Shown: one piece after another, positions 1 through 10,827 of the stretch | Layout: the number at the start of each line of letters is the position of its first letter | How positions within the stretch are numbered: position 1 is the first letter of the stretch | Origin: an uncultured Lachnotalea sp. | Lineage (GTDB): Bacteria; Bacillota; Clostridia; Lachnospirales; Lachnospiraceae | NCBI GenBank assembly: GCA_948470255.1 | Contig: CAOKOS010000001.1 | Coordinates: 1 to 64,000, forward strand | Direction of reading: 5' to 3' | Length of the DNA: 64,000 nucleotides | The notes under the pieces: model-generated | What the model saw: only the letters and a program-made list of their open reading frames with translations | Told to the model about the DNA's origin: nothing | The model's database searches: none | Position numbers and translations under genes: made by a program

Positions 1-55
1 GACTAAGGATCTAGTGAGCATTGCGCTCGTGCGGGTTCAAGTCCCGCCAACTGCA
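1..55 (+). tRNA. tRNA-Leu (anticodon AAG), 5' part cut off by window edge
   Basis: Anticodon loop CTAAGGA with 3' stem TCTAG, long variable arm GAGC-ATTGC-GCTC, T arm GCGGG-TTCAAGT-CCCGC, acceptor end CAACTGC-A. Confidence 0.85.
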
Positions 56-58
56 GGG

Positions 59-88
59 TAGGCTCTTCTGGAAAGAAGGGCCTATTTT
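59..88 (+). terminator. Rho-independent terminator downstream of tRNA-Leu
   Basis: TAGGCTCTTCT-GGAA-AGAAGGGCCTA hairpin followed by TTTTA. Confidence 0.7.
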
Positions 89-232
89 ACTTTATAGGAA
101 ATTGCGTCCTATAAAGTAAAAACGCTCCGCGAGGATCGCACTGCGGCGGAGAGGGATTATATCGCTGAAGCGATTCGCCGCAGGCGGAGAATCCTGCAAG
201 CAGGATTCTTTGTTCTCGTATAGAGAATAAAG
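87..232 (+). repeat. Interspersed palindromic repeat, copy A
   Basis: Shares ttactttataggaaa.tgc...cctataaagtaaaaa.c.ctccgc...gcactg.ggcggagagggattatatcg.tgaagcgat.cgcc.caggcggagaatcctgc...gcaggattcttt with 29783-29987. Confidence 0.85.
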
Positions 233-273
233 TTTTCCATATGATAAATAGAAAAAATGGCAGGGGGCAGAAA

Positions 274-654
274 ATGGATGCAGTGAAATATTTAAAACAG
301 TTGACAGTGATTATGACAGTTTCTTTTGCGGGAGAACTTTTAAACAGTTTGCTTCCACTTCCGGTTCCGGGAAGTGTATACGGGCTGATCCTTATGTTCC
401 TCTGCCTGATGACGGGATTTATTAAGCTGGAGCAGGTGGAGGATGCAGGGGTATTCCTGGTGAAGATTATGCCGGTATTTTTTATTGGGCCAAGTGTCAG
501 CCTGATTACAGTGATGGGGGGCCTGGCCGACAGACTGGCTCCGATTTTGACAGTTTGTATTGTCAGTACCATTGTCATCATGGCAGTGACCGGCCTGGTG
601 GCCCAGGCAGTCCTTAAGAGAAAGACGGACAGGGAGGTAGAACAACATGAATGA
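274..654 (+). CDS. lrgA: CidA/LrgA family holin-like protein
   Basis: LLPLPVPGSVYGLILMFLCL and PVFFIGPSVSLI typical of LrgA/CidA; followed by lrgB; RBS AGGGGG upstream of internal ATG. Confidence 0.85.
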   Translation: MDAVKYLKQLTVIMTVSFAGELLNSLLPLPVPGSVYGLILMFLCLMTGFIKLEQVEDAGVFLVKIMPVFFIGPSVSLITVMGGLADRLAPILTVCIVSTIVIMAVTGLVAQAVLKRKTDREVEQHE

Positions 655-1342
655 GATTTTGGGGGAAAGTTTATACTTTGGCTTTTTTCTGGCCCTGGGG
701 ACTTACTGGATTGGTTTGAAGATTCAAAAGCGATTTCCCTATACGTTGTGCAATCCGCTGTTAATCAGTACACTGCTTTGCATTGTAGTGCTCTTGGTTT
801 TTCGTATTGATTATAAAATATTTGATGCAGGAGCTTCCCACATCAGTTATTTTTTGACGCCATGTACGGTATGTCTTGCCATTCCCATGTACAGGCAGGT
901 GCAGATTCTCAAGAAAAATCTGTTGGCGATCCTTTTGAGCATTGTAAGCGGCTGCCTTTCTGGGGCTCTTACCATATGGGGACTTTGCGCTTTTCTGGGG
1001 CTGGACGGGAATGTGTACCATTCCCTGCAGCCCAAATCGGTGACGACAGCCATTGCCATTGGGGTATCCACAGAACTGGGAGGAAATTCTGCCCTTACGA
1101 TCATGTCGGTGGTGGTGACGGGCTTGTTCGGAGGTATTATGGCAAAAATTTTATGCAGACTTTTCCGGGTGAAAGACCCCATCGCCGTAGGCCTGGCCTG
1201 CGGCAATTCGGCTCATGCCATGGGAACCAGCAAAGCGCTGGAATTTGGGGACCTGGAAGGGGCCATGTCCAGCCTGGCAGTGGTGGTGGCCGGAGTGGTG
1301 ACAGTGGTGATTGCGCCCCTCTTTGCAGGACTGATTTCCTGA
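647..1342 (+). CDS. lrgB: LrgB family protein
   Basis: 231 aa polytopic; PKSVTTAIAIGVSTELGG and ACGNSAHAMGTSKALE are LrgB hallmarks; overlaps lrgA. Confidence 0.9.
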   Translation: MNEILGESLYFGFFLALGTYWIGLKIQKRFPYTLCNPLLISTLLCIVVLLVFRIDYKIFDAGASHISYFLTPCTVCLAIPMYRQVQILKKNLLAILLSIVSGCLSGALTIWGLCAFLGLDGNVYHSLQPKSVTTAIAIGVSTELGGNSALTIMSVVVTGLFGGIMAKILCRLFRVKDPIAVGLACGNSAHAMGTSKALEFGDLEGAMSSLAVVVAGVVTVVIAPLFAGLIS

Positions 1343-1451
1343 ACCAATACAGGCCCCTGCGGGAAAACGGGATGAGACAGTACTTGTAGACGCCGCAGGA
1401 ATGTGTTAGAGTAAGAGAAGAGGATTATTGATTTACACATGGAGGAAAGTC

Positions 1452-2519
1452 ATGGAAGAGCGGCTGGAGAAGCGGAAGGCCTTTATTATTAATTTTCTTT
1501 ATTTTGTCATTTTGGTGGGAGTACTTTATTTCGTATTAAAGAAGTTGTTTCCCATATTCCTGCCCTTTGTAATTGGCCTTTTGATTGCGGTTGTTTTGAA
1601 TCCGCTGATCCGCTTTCTGACTGCCAAGACAAATGTGGACCGGAAGGTCTGGTCACCTGTGGCGGTATTGTTATTCTATGTACTGCTTGCGGCTGTTATT
1701 TATTTTTTCGGGACGAAGATCGTGGGCTTTATCCAGGGGGTTGCGGGAAGGCTTCCGGCTTATTATCAGTCGCAGATTGAGCCGCAGCTAAATCTTCTGG
1801 CGGATAAAATCGCTGAAAGTTTTCCTGAAAACCAGGATCGGGTGCTGGAAGTGGCCGGTTCTGTGGAGGGAATGATGCAGGATGTGATCAACCGCGCTTC
1901 TGGTACAGTCATCAGTATGGGGGCAGCTTATGTGGTGGCTTTTCCCGGATTATTGATCCAGTTTATTTTCATGATCATTTCCTCCTTCTTCTTTACTTCT
2001 GACCTGGAGAATGTACGGGATTTTATCCTTCGCCAGATACCGGAGAAAAAACGGGGAGTGGTGCTGGAGGTGATCAGAAACGCCAGGGTTATGGTGGGAA
2101 GGATTCTGAAAGTATATTTGTTTTTGATGTGTGTGACCTTTGTGGAGCTGTTTGTGGGCTTCAAGGCGCTTGGGATTGATATGGCGTTTCTCTATGCGTT
2201 TTTGACGGCAGTTGTGGATATTCTTCCCGTGCTGGGGACGGGGACAGTGCTGATTCCATGGGGCCTGATCTCCTGCTTTTTGGGAAATGTGGGACAGGGG
2301 ATTGGAATTTTAATTTTATATTTGGTCATTACGGTGGTCCGCCAGTTTTTGGAACCTAAGATCATCGGAAAGCAAGTGGGGCTCCATCCGATTGTGACTT
2401 TGATTTGTATTTTTGCAGGAGGCCAGGTCATGGGGATATGGGGGATTTTCCTATTCCCGGTTATGGCCACAGTATTAAAAAAGATGAACGATGAGGGCAG
2501 TATCCATCTCTGGAAGTGA
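1452..2519 (+). CDS. AI-2E family transporter
   Basis: Multi-TM protein with VDILPVLGTGTVLIPWGLISCFLGN and EPKIIGKQVGLHPIVTLICIFAGG motifs; GGAGG RBS before ATG 1452. Confidence 0.88.
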   Translation: MEERLEKRKAFIINFLYFVILVGVLYFVLKKLFPIFLPFVIGLLIAVVLNPLIRFLTAKTNVDRKVWSPVAVLLFYVLLAAVIYFFGTKIVGFIQGVAGRLPAYYQSQIEPQLNLLADKIAESFPENQDRVLEVAGSVEGMMQDVINRASGTVISMGAAYVVAFPGLLIQFIFMIISSFFFTSDLENVRDFILRQIPEKKRGVVLEVIRNARVMVGRILKVYLFLMCVTFVELFVGFKALGIDMAFLYAFLTAVVDILPVLGTGTVLIPWGLISCFLGNVGQGIGILILYLVITVVRQFLEPKIIGKQVGLHPIVTLICIFAGGQVMGIWGIFLFPVMATVLKKMNDEGSIHLWK

Positions 2520-2583
2520 GAAGGACACAGATGATGCCCTGTGTTAAAAAATGTAAAAATTGTTATGAGGAGTAGGACATTTT

Positions 2584-3252
2584 ATGAATGAGATGAAGAT
2601 TACAGAACTGTATGACCTCAGCCATACCCTGGCGGCGCCTTATTTGTCACAGTTTACTTATCCGTGGGAAGCTTTGGCTGGACTGGGAGAGTTTATCGTG
2701 GAGCTTGGGAAAAGCCTTTCAAAAGAGGAATATGAGGAGACTGGAGAGCAGATATGGGTAGCGAAGACGGCAGTCATTGCCCCGACGGCGTCCATTACAG
2801 GGCCGGCCATCATCGGGAAAGGAACTCAGGTGCGCCACTGTGCATTTATCCGTGGAAATGCCCTTGTGGGGGATAACGCTGTGGTGGGAAATTCCACAGA
2901 GCTTAAAAATGTAATCCTTTTTGATCATGTGCAGGTGCCTCACTACAATTATGTGGGGGATTCCATTTTAGGTTATTGTTCCCACATGGGGGCAGGTTCC
3001 ATCACTTCCAATGTGAAGTCTGATAAAAAGCCGGTGGTGGTCAAGGCAGGAAAGGCCAGTCTGGAAACGGGACGGAAAAAAGTGGGCGGTATGCTGGGGG
3101 ATTTTGTGGAAGTGGGATGTGGCACGGTGATTAATCCCGGCTCGATTATCGGGAAAAATACCAGCATTTATCCACTGTCGATGATACGGGGATATATCCC
3201 TGCCGGTTCCGTTTATAAAAACCAGGGGGAAATTGCAAAAAAGGAAGATTAG
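2584..3252 (+). CDS. Left-handed beta-helix (GlmU-like) acyl/nucleotidyltransferase domain protein
   Basis: Hexapeptide-repeat pattern (AVIAPTASITGPAIIGKGTQVRHCAFIRGNALVGDNAVVGNSTELKN). Confidence 0.75.
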   Translation: MNEMKITELYDLSHTLAAPYLSQFTYPWEALAGLGEFIVELGKSLSKEEYEETGEQIWVAKTAVIAPTASITGPAIIGKGTQVRHCAFIRGNALVGDNAVVGNSTELKNVILFDHVQVPHYNYVGDSILGYCSHMGAGSITSNVKSDKKPVVVKAGKASLETGRKKVGGMLGDFVEVGCGTVINPGSIIGKNTSIYPLSMIRGYIPAGSVYKNQGEIAKKED

Positions 3253-3272
3253 GGATAAAAAGGGGGATAAAA

Positions 3273-4367
3273 ATGAAATTTATATGTTCTAAATGCGGGA
3301 AAAGTGCGGAGGCCACCACCAGGCTGCCTAAGTGTGAGTGCGGCGGTCTTTGGAAACTTCAGTTTACGCCGCCGAAGTTTGACCTGGAAAAAGTTGACCG
3401 GGAAGAATGGAGTTTGTTTCGTTACCGGAACTGGCTGGCTCTTGAAGGGGAAGGATGGAAAAATATTTCCATGGGAGAGGGAATGTCACCGGTGATCCGT
3501 CTCAATGAGGACGTACTTTTAAAAATGGATTATTTTATGCCCACCCTTTCTTTTAAAGACAGAGGGGCGGCAGTTTTGATCGCTGCCTGTAAAGCAGCAG
3601 GGGTGGAACAGGTGGTTCAGGACAGCAGCGGCAATGCCGGAAATTCTGTAGCAGCCTATTGCGCCAGGGCGGGAATAGGATGTGAGATTTTTGTGCCTGA
3701 GGGGACGTCCCCGAAAAAAATTGACATGATCCGCGCCCATGGGGCTGTCTGTACGGTGGTGCCGGGAAGCAGGGATCACTGTGCTGATGTCTGCCGGGAA
3801 AAGGTGGAAAAAGAAGGCGTCTACTATGCAAACCATGTCTGCAATCCGCTTTTTTATGAAGGGACGAAGACTTATATTTATGAAGTCTATGAGCAGCTTG
3901 GCCGGATCCCGGAGCATTTGGTGATTCCTGTGGGGAATGGTACATTGTATCTGGGGGTCATTTACGGGCTGGAGCATCTCTTTGCCAGCGGCTGCATTGA
4001 AAAAATGCCGCAAATTATCGCGCTTCAGTCGGAGAACTGCGACCCTGTTTTGCAGGCGGCAAAGAAAGGAGAGACGCTTCCGGAGGAAGTGGTTCCTGCT
4101 CCCACCATCGCAGAAGGGATTGCCATTGGGAAACCACTGAGGGGAGAAGAGATTCTCAGACTTGCAAAGAAGCATCATGTCCAGTTCGTCCATGGGCCGG
4201 AGGATAAAATCCTGGAGGCGCGGGCCAGCCTGGCGGCAAAGGGGATTTACTGTGAACATACGACTGCTGCTAATTATGCGGCTTATCTGCACTATGTGGA
4301 GCTTTATGGAAGGACGGAGGATACTCTGATTACCATGTGCGGCGCAGGGCTTAAGTCGGATCACTGA
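3273..4367 (+). CDS. Threonine synthase-like PLP-dependent enzyme with N-terminal zinc ribbon
   Basis: SFKDRGAAVLIAAC PLP-lysine motif, QDSSGNAGNSVAAYCARAG; N-terminal CSKCGK...CECGG zinc ribbon. Confidence 0.8.
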   Translation: MKFICSKCGKSAEATTRLPKCECGGLWKLQFTPPKFDLEKVDREEWSLFRYRNWLALEGEGWKNISMGEGMSPVIRLNEDVLLKMDYFMPTLSFKDRGAAVLIAACKAAGVEQVVQDSSGNAGNSVAAYCARAGIGCEIFVPEGTSPKKIDMIRAHGAVCTVVPGSRDHCADVCREKVEKEGVYYANHVCNPLFYEGTKTYIYEVYEQLGRIPEHLVIPVGNGTLYLGVIYGLEHLFASGCIEKMPQIIALQSENCDPVLQAAKKGETLPEEVVPAPTIAEGIAIGKPLRGEEILRLAKKHHVQFVHGPEDKILEARASLAAKGIYCEHTTAANYAAYLHYVELYGRTEDTLITMCGAGLKSDH

Positions 4368-5208
4368 GTTTCTTTTTGTTTTTTTCTCTTTGGTATTCTT
4401 CAAATAGTTTATTGAATTCAGCGCCCAGAAGGACGATATTCATGCAGATATAAAGCCACAGCATCAGAAAGATGATGGCTGTCAGGCTGCCGTAAATGTA
4501 AGAGAAATTTGCGATGTGGTCGATATAAAGGGAATATACATAGGAAAAAATCAGCCAGCCGAACGTGGTGAAAGCAGCTCCGGGAACCTGCTTTGAAAAG
4601 GACAGACGTTTGTTCGGCAGTATGGCATAAATCAACACAAAAAACAGCATGAACAGGGCAATGGATAAGCCGGTACGGAATAAAATAATGGCGCCGGCAA
4701 AATGAGCCAGGTGGGGGAACCAGGATTCCAGCAGGACTTGAATCCGGTTGCCAAACAGAAGGACGCCAATGGTAAAGATCAGGACAAATACAAATCCAAT
4801 GGTATATACGATGGATAAAAGCCTCTGTACGACAATATTTCTGGTTTCTTTTAAAGAGGCAATGTTGTTGAGTCCCTGTTGAAGAGAATAGATCCCTTTG
4901 GAGGCGGACCAGAGTGTGGTGATAATGGAAACGGAAATGATGGTTCCGGCGGAGTTGGTGTATACGTCATTTAAAATGCTGGCAATGAAGGTCTGCAGCT
5001 CCGGCGTATTGGGAAGCACGGACAAAACGGTCCTGGTGAGAGATTCCCGGGAAAAGGGAATTAAAAATTGAATCAGGGGGATGGCCAGCATAATCAGGGG
5101 GATGGCGGAAATAATAACAAAAAAAGAAACCTGTGCCGCATACACAGAAATCTTGTCTTCCAGGATTAAATTGATGAGCTTTCCAAGAAAAAGTCTGAAT
5201 CGTTTCAT
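4351..5208 (-). CDS. YihY/virulence factor BrkB family membrane protein
   Basis: ORF 4351..5292 minus with likely start MKRFRLFLGKL at 5208; FSYIYGSLTAIIFLMLWLYICMNIVLLGAEFN is a YihY hallmark. Confidence 0.85.
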   Translation of the reverse strand: MKRFRLFLGKLINLILEDKISVYAAQVSFFVIISAIPLIMLAIPLIQFLIPFSRESLTRTVLSVLPNTPELQTFIASILNDVYTNSAGTIISVSIITTLWSASKGIYSLQQGLNNIASLKETRNIVVQRLLSIVYTIGFVFVLIFTIGVLLFGNRIQVLLESWFPHLAHFAGAIILFRTGLSIALFMLFFVLIYAILPNKRLSFSKQVPGAAFTTFGWLIFSYVYSLYIDHIANFSYIYGSLTAIIFLMLWLYICMNIVLLGAEFNKLFEEYQREKNKKKLSDPT

Positions 5209-5322
5209 AAAATACTCCGTCGCTTGCTTCCGGCATGTGAACTGCCATCCGGCATTTTCAGAAAGTATAGCATGATACCATGGAGATTTCAAGGGAGGAC
5301 ATGACTGGAAAGAAAATAATCC

Positions 5323-5350
5323 TTGACAAGAAAAGGTTTTATGTTAAAAT
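5323..5350 (+). promoter_or_regulatory. Putative promoter of pheST T-box operon
   Basis: TTGACA at 5323, 16-nt spacer, TAAAAT at 5345. Confidence 0.55.
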
Positions 5351-5369
5351 ATGTCATAGATTTGATATA

Positions 5370-5655
5370 ATCGAATGATCAGGAAAGGCATAGAAGGTGT
5401 CAGTAGACGTTTTGTTTTCTTACAGAGAGGGGAGGCCACCGGCTGAAAGCTTCCTTAAGTTCAGACAGGCGCCGAATTTCCCACCGGAGCCGCATTTTTG
5501 AATTCTACGGGCAGGGCAAAGGCCGTCTGGAGGATAGTAGGAAATGACGCAGTCCGCGCGTTATGCGGAAAATGAGTGTCTGTATATATACAGGAATCAG
5601 GGTGGTACCGCGAGAAATTCGTCCCTTTGCCAGAGGTGGCAAAGGGATTTTTGTC
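5370..5655 (+). ncRNA. T-box riboswitch leader upstream of pheS
   Basis: Canonical T-box AGGGTGGTACCGCG at 5599-5613, followed by terminator CCCTTTGCCagagGTGGCAAAGGGATTTTT (5622-5655); upstream stem-I-like pairing. 5' limit approximate. Confidence 0.9.
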
Positions 5656-5681
5656 GTACAGGAAAAGAAAAGGAGAATATT

Positions 5682-6701
5682 ATGAAAGAAAAACTGGAAC
5701 AGATCAGGCAGGCGGCCTTGGAGAGGATTGTCGCTTCTGATGCACTGGAAACCCTCAATGAAATCCGGGTGGCCTACCTGGGGAAAAAAGGAGAGTTAAC
5801 CAGTGTCCTGAAAAGTATGAAGGAAGTAAGCGTAGAGGAGCGTCCTAAAGTGGGACAGATGGTCAATGAAACCCGCGCAGTCATTGAGGCGAAGCTGGAG
5901 GAGACAAAGGCGAGGCTGGCAAAAAAAGCCAGGGAAGAAAAATTGAAAAAAGAGGTGATTGACGTCACCCTCCCGGCTAAGAAGAACCATGTGGGCCATA
6001 AACATCCCAATATGATAGCCCTGGAAGAAGTGGAACGTATTTTTGTGGGCATGGGTTATGAGGTAGTGGAAGGCCCTGAAGTGGAATATGATTATTACAA
6101 CTTTGAGGCCCTGAATATTCCGAAAGGGCATCCAGCCAGGGATGAGCAGGATACTTTCTATGTTGATGACCGTATTTTACTGCGCAGCCAGACTTCGCCT
6201 GTACAGGTGCGTACCATGGAAAAAAGCAGACCCCCCATCCGTATCATTGCACCGGGGAGGGTGTTCCGTTCCGATGAGGTGGATGCAACCCATTCCCCCT
6301 CTTTCCATCAGATTGAAGGGCTTGTTATCGACAGACACATTACTTTTGCGGATTTGAAAGGAACCCTGGAAGTATTTGCAAAAGAACTGTTTGGGGAAGA
6401 TACAAGGGTGAAATTCCGTCCCCACCATTTTCCTTTCACAGAGCCTAGTGCGGAAGTGGATGTGAGCTGTTTCAAATGCCATGGCAAAGGCTGCCGGTTC
6501 TGTAAGGGCAGCGGCTGGATTGAGATTTTAGGCTGCGGCATGGTTCATCCCAATGTACTTCGGATGTGCAATATTAACCCGGAAGAGTATTCCGGTTTCG
6601 CTTTTGGCGTGGGGCTGGAGAGGATTGCCCTCCTGAAATATGAGATTGATGATATGCGTCTACTGTATGAAAACGACATCCGTTTCCTGAAGCAGTTTTG
6701 A
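5682..6701 (+). CDS. pheS: Phenylalanine--tRNA ligase alpha subunit
   Basis: [53 protein letters not shown]. Confidence 0.98.
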   Translation: MKEKLEQIRQAALERIVASDALETLNEIRVAYLGKKGELTSVLKSMKEVSVEERPKVGQMVNETRAVIEAKLEETKARLAKKAREEKLKKEVIDVTLPAKKNHVGHKHPNMIALEEVERIFVGMGYEVVEGPEVEYDYYNFEALNIPKGHPARDEQDTFYVDDRILLRSQTSPVQVRTMEKSRPPIRIIAPGRVFRSDEVDATHSPSFHQIEGLVIDRHITFADLKGTLEVFAKELFGEDTRVKFRPHHFPFTEPSAEVDVSCFKCHGKGCRFCKGSGWIEILGCGMVHPNVLRMCNINPEEYSGFAFGVGLERIALLKYEIDDMRLLYENDIRFLKQF

Positions 6702-6740
6702 CAAAGATGAGAGGAAAATTGGAGAAAGGAAGAAAAAATT

Positions 6741-9161
6741 ATGAATACAGCATTATCCTGGATTAAAGCATATGTGCCCGACCTGGATGTGACGGCGCAG
6801 GAATATACAGATGCCATGACTCTTTCTGGAACAAAGGTGGAAGGTTATGAGCGCCTGGATAAAAACCTGGAAAAGATCGTGGTAGGACAGATTTTGTCCA
6901 TTACCCCCCATCCTGACGCCGACAAGCTGATTGTCTGCCAGGTGGATATCGGGACAAAGCAGATTCAGATCGTCACCGGGGCGTCCAATGTGAAAGAGGG
7001 GGACAAAGTCCCTGTGGTACTGGACGGCGGCAAGGTGGCAGGCGGGCATGACGGCGGGCCTTTGCCGGAAAACGGCATTAAGATCAAAAAAGGGAAACTT
7101 CGCGGGATAGAATCTGATGGGATGATGTGTTCCATAGAGGAACTGGGTTCCTCCAGGGATATGTATCCGGATGCACCGGAGATGGGGATTTATATTATGA
7201 AGGAAGACGCCCCGGTGGGGGCGGATGCCGTTGAAATCCTGGGGCTTCACGACGTGGTCTTTGAATACGAGGTCACCTCCAACAGGGTGGACTGCTACAG
7301 CGTCTTAGGTATTGCCAGGGAGGCGGCGGCCACCTTTGGGAAAAAATTCGTTCCTCCCGTTCTGGAAGTGAAGGGGAATGGGGAGGACGTCCACGATTAT
7401 GCCTCCGTGGAAGTGGTGGACGCAAAGCTTTGTCCCCGGTACTGTGGCCGCGTGGTAAAGAATATCAAGATCGGGCCGTCGCCGGAATGGATGCAGAGGC
7501 GGCTGGCGGCCAGCGGGATCCGCCCCATCAACAATCTGGTGGATATTACAAATTATGTGATGGAAGAATACGGCCAGCCCATGCACGCTTTCGACCTGGA
7601 TACGGTGGCAGGACATAAAATCATTGTGAAACGGGCCAAAGACGGAGATGAATTCCAGACGCTGGACGGGCAGGTACGGAAGCTGGATAAAGATATCTTA
7701 ATGATCAATGATGCGGAAAAAGAAATTGGTATCGCCGGAATCATGGGCGGGGAAAATTCCAAGATCACCGACCAGGTAAAGACTGTCCTTTTTGAATCCG
7801 CCTGTTTTGACGGCACCAACAACAGGCTGTCGGCCAGAAGACTGGGGCTACGCACGGATGCTTCCGGGAAATATGAGAAAGGGCTGGATCCCAATAATGC
7901 GGAGGCTGCCATCAACAGAGCCTGCCAGCTGATCGAAGAGCTGGGATGCGGGGAAGTGGTAAGCGGGATGATTGATGTGCGGGGGGAACTGCCGGAACCT
8001 AAGCGGATTCCTTTCTGCCCGGAGAAGATCAACCGTTTCCTGGGAACCGATATTTCCAGGGAGGAGATGGTTTCTTACTTTGGCCCGCTGGAGATTGAAA
8101 TGGATGAGGCGGCGGGAGAGGTAATCGCGCCCACGTTCCGCCAGGATCTTCTGTGTGAAGCGGATATTGCGGAGGAGGTTGCCAGGTTCTACGGTTATGA
8201 CAAGATTCCTACGACTTTGCCCACAGGGGAGGCCACCACAGGTAAGCTGTCCTTTAAGCTGCGGGTGGAAGCGGCTGTGAGGGAAGTTGCCGAGTTTTGC
8301 GGATATTCCCAGGGGATGAGTTATTCCTTTGAAAGCCCCAGGGTTTTTGATAAGCTGCTGCTTCCAAAAGATAGCGGACTTCGCAGTACGGTAAAGATTT
8401 TAAACCCGCTGGGAGAAGATTACAGCATTATGCGGACCATTTCTTTAAATGGAATGTTGACTTCCCTGTCCACCAATTATAATAGAAGAAACAAGGATGT
8501 AAAGCTTTATGAGCTGGGAAATATTTATCTCCCTAAAGCCCTGCCCCTCACAGAGCTTCCCGATGAGCGGATGCAGCTGACTCTCGGTTTTTACGGAGAG
8601 GGGGATTTCTTCACCCTGAAGGGTGTCATTGAAGAGATTTTTGACAAACTGGGAATGGATAAAAAAATTTCTTATGATCCGGAAGCAGGAAAGCCGTTCC
8701 TCCATCCTGGCCGTCAGGCGGAAATCTCCTACAGGGGCACAGTGATGGGGTATCTGGGAGAGGTTCATCCTGAAGTGTTAGACAATTATGACATTGGCGG
8801 CAGGGCTTATGTGGCTGTTTTGGATATGCCGCAGATGGTGGAGTTTGCTTCCTTCGACCGGAAGTATACAGGTGTCGCCAGGTTCCCGGCTGTCACCAGG
8901 GATATCAGCATGGTCATGGACAAAAAAATCATGGTGGGCGAAGTGGAATCTGTCATTGAAAGAAAGGGCGGAAAGCTTCTGGAGTCCTATCATCTGTTTG
9001 ACCTTTATGAAGGTTCCCAGATTGCGGAAGGGTATAAATCTGTGGCATATTCCATCACCTTCCGGGCAAAAGACAGGACGCTGGAAGATAAGGACGTAAA
9101 TGATATTATGGAGCGGGTTCTGGGAGAATTAAAAGCCATGGGTATTGAGCTTCGCGGCTGA
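6741..9161 (+). CDS. pheT: Phenylalanine--tRNA ligase beta subunit
   Basis: 806 aa directly downstream of pheS; HPDADKLIVCQVD EMAP-like, RPINNLVDITNYVM B3/B4, FPAVTRDISMVMDK FDX-ACB. Confidence 0.98.
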   Translation: MNTALSWIKAYVPDLDVTAQEYTDAMTLSGTKVEGYERLDKNLEKIVVGQILSITPHPDADKLIVCQVDIGTKQIQIVTGASNVKEGDKVPVVLDGGKVAGGHDGGPLPENGIKIKKGKLRGIESDGMMCSIEELGSSRDMYPDAPEMGIYIMKEDAPVGADAVEILGLHDVVFEYEVTSNRVDCYSVLGIAREAAATFGKKFVPPVLEVKGNGEDVHDYASVEVVDAKLCPRYCGRVVKNIKIGPSPEWMQRRLAASGIRPINNLVDITNYVMEEYGQPMHAFDLDTVAGHKIIVKRAKDGDEFQTLDGQVRKLDKDILMINDAEKEIGIAGIMGGENSKITDQVKTVLFESACFDGTNNRLSARRLGLRTDASGKYEKGLDPNNAEAAINRACQLIEELGCGEVVSGMIDVRGELPEPKRIPFCPEKINRFLGTDISREEMVSYFGPLEIEMDEAAGEVIAPTFRQDLLCEADIAEEVARFYGYDKIPTTLPTGEATTGKLSFKLRVEAAVREVAEFCGYSQGMSYSFESPRVFDKLLLPKDSGLRSTVKILNPLGEDYSIMRTISLNGMLTSLSTNYNRRNKDVKLYELGNIYLPKALPLTELPDERMQLTLGFYGEGDFFTLKGVIEEIFDKLGMDKKISYDPEAGKPFLHPGRQAEISYRGTVMGYLGEVHPEVLDNYDIGGRAYVAVLDMPQMVEFASFDRKYTGVARFPAVTRDISMVMDKKIMVGEVESVIERKGGKLLESYHLFDLYEGSQIAEGYKSVAYSITFRAKDRTLEDKDVNDIMERVLGELKAMGIELRG

Positions 9162-9330
9162 GGAATGTTTTCCAGATACAGGTTCCGGGAACTTTTGACA
9201 TCCTGGTGAAGGAAGGTATAAGTTTTCTTCTTTTTCTTATAATAAAGTTTAGACGTTAAAAGGTATTGTGTACTTGGGCGTCATAAATAATCCTGAAAAC
9301 GGAAGATTTGACTGGAAGAAGGAGGAAACC

Positions 9331-10635
9331 ATGGACAGATATTTAAAAATAGCGGCTGTAAAGGGCCGGGAAATCCTGGATTCACGGGGGAATCCCACGG
9401 TGGAAGCGGAAGTGACGCTGGAAAACGGCGTCACAGGGAGGGCTTCAGTGCCTTCCGGAGCTTCCACCGGGAAATTTGAGGCGGTGGAACTTCGGGACGG
9501 AGGGGACCGCTACCGGGGACTGGGGGTAAAAAGGGCTGTGGAACATGTGAATACTGTTCTGGCCCACGCCATTTTGTCAAAAAATGCGGCTTGCCAGGGG
9601 GAAATCGACGGATTGCTTCTGGAAGCAGACGGAACAGAGAACAAGGCAAACCTGGGGGCAAACGCGGTTTTGGGAGTATCCATGGCAGCGGCACGCGCGG
9701 CGGCGTCAGCTTTGGGGCTGCCGCTTTTTTCTTATCTGGGAGGAATCTATACGGACCGGATGCCTGTCCCGATGATGAATGTGCTAAACGGGGGAAAACA
9801 TGCGGATAATACCGTTGACTTACAGGAATTTATGATTATGCCCATCGGCGCATGTTGTTTTTCCGAAGGGCTCCGCTGCTGTGTGGAGGTGTACCATACG
9901 CTGAAAGATATCCTGAAAGGAAAAGGGCTTTCCACAGCAGTGGGGGATGAAGGCGGCTTTGCCCCCAACCTTCCGGATACAGAGTCAGTGCTTACCCTTC
10001 TTGTGGAGGCTATGGAAAAATGCGGTTTGCGCCCCGGCGTAGATATGGCGGTTTCCATGGATGCAGCGTCCAGCGAGTTGTATGACGAAAACCGCGACGC
10101 ATATTATTTCCCTGGAGAGAGCCGGATGAGCGGAAAGGAAATCCTGCGCCTCCGGGAAGAAATGGTGGATTATTATGAAAACCTGGTAAACCGTTTTCCC
10201 ATTGTGTCCATTGAGGACGGCCTTCATGAGGAGGACTGGTGCGGATGGAAGCTTTTAACCGGGCGTCTGGGAGATAAGATTCAGCTGGTGGGAGACGATT
10301 TGTTTGTCACCAATACGGAACGGCTCAGCCGGGGAATCGACCAGAAAATCGCCAATGCCATTTTGGTAAAAGTCAACCAGATCGGAACCCTCACGGAAGC
10401 TTTTGCCGCCACCAGGATGGCCCAGAAAGCAGGTTATCACGCGGTGATTTCCCATCGTTCCGGTGAGACAGAGGATGCAATGATTGCGGATATTGCCGTA
10501 GCCACGGGGGCGGGACAGATCAAGACGGGAGCGCCCTGCCGTTCTGACCGGAACGCCAAATACAACCAGCTTCTCAGGATTGAGGAAACTCTGGGAAAAA
10601 CAGCCCAGTATGAAAATCCTTTTGCTTCTTTTTAA
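9331..10635 (+). CDS. eno: Enolase
   Basis: [60 protein letters not shown]. Confidence 0.97.
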   Translation: MDRYLKIAAVKGREILDSRGNPTVEAEVTLENGVTGRASVPSGASTGKFEAVELRDGGDRYRGLGVKRAVEHVNTVLAHAILSKNAACQGEIDGLLLEADGTENKANLGANAVLGVSMAAARAAASALGLPLFSYLGGIYTDRMPVPMMNVLNGGKHADNTVDLQEFMIMPIGACCFSEGLRCCVEVYHTLKDILKGKGLSTAVGDEGGFAPNLPDTESVLTLLVEAMEKCGLRPGVDMAVSMDAASSELYDENRDAYYFPGESRMSGKEILRLREEMVDYYENLVNRFPIVSIEDGLHEEDWCGWKLLTGRLGDKIQLVGDDLFVTNTERLSRGIDQKIANAILVKVNQIGTLTEAFAATRMAQKAGYHAVISHRSGETEDAMIADIAVATGAGQIKTGAPCRSDRNAKYNQLLRIEETLGKTAQYENPFASF

Positions 10636-10827
10636 AATGCCGGTAAAATAAGCTTTGTGACTGAGAATATAATAAATTTTGTGTGAACTAAATACAAATA
10701 TATATCCTCGTGGATTGATGTTAAAATAAATATTGATCCAGGAGGATATTTTATGGTAAGATAAAGAAAACTCAAAGAAAATCTGAAGTTGACACATTGT
10801 CAGGTAATGGGAAGAGGGAAAACATCA

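Noticed and set aside
87-581. 164-aa minus-strand ORF
   Set aside because: Runs antisense through lrgA and the palindromic repeat; no independent support.
3519-4403. 294-aa minus-strand ORF opposite threonine-synthase-like gene
   Set aside because: Fully antisense to a well-supported CDS; no recognisable motifs; typical mirror ORF.
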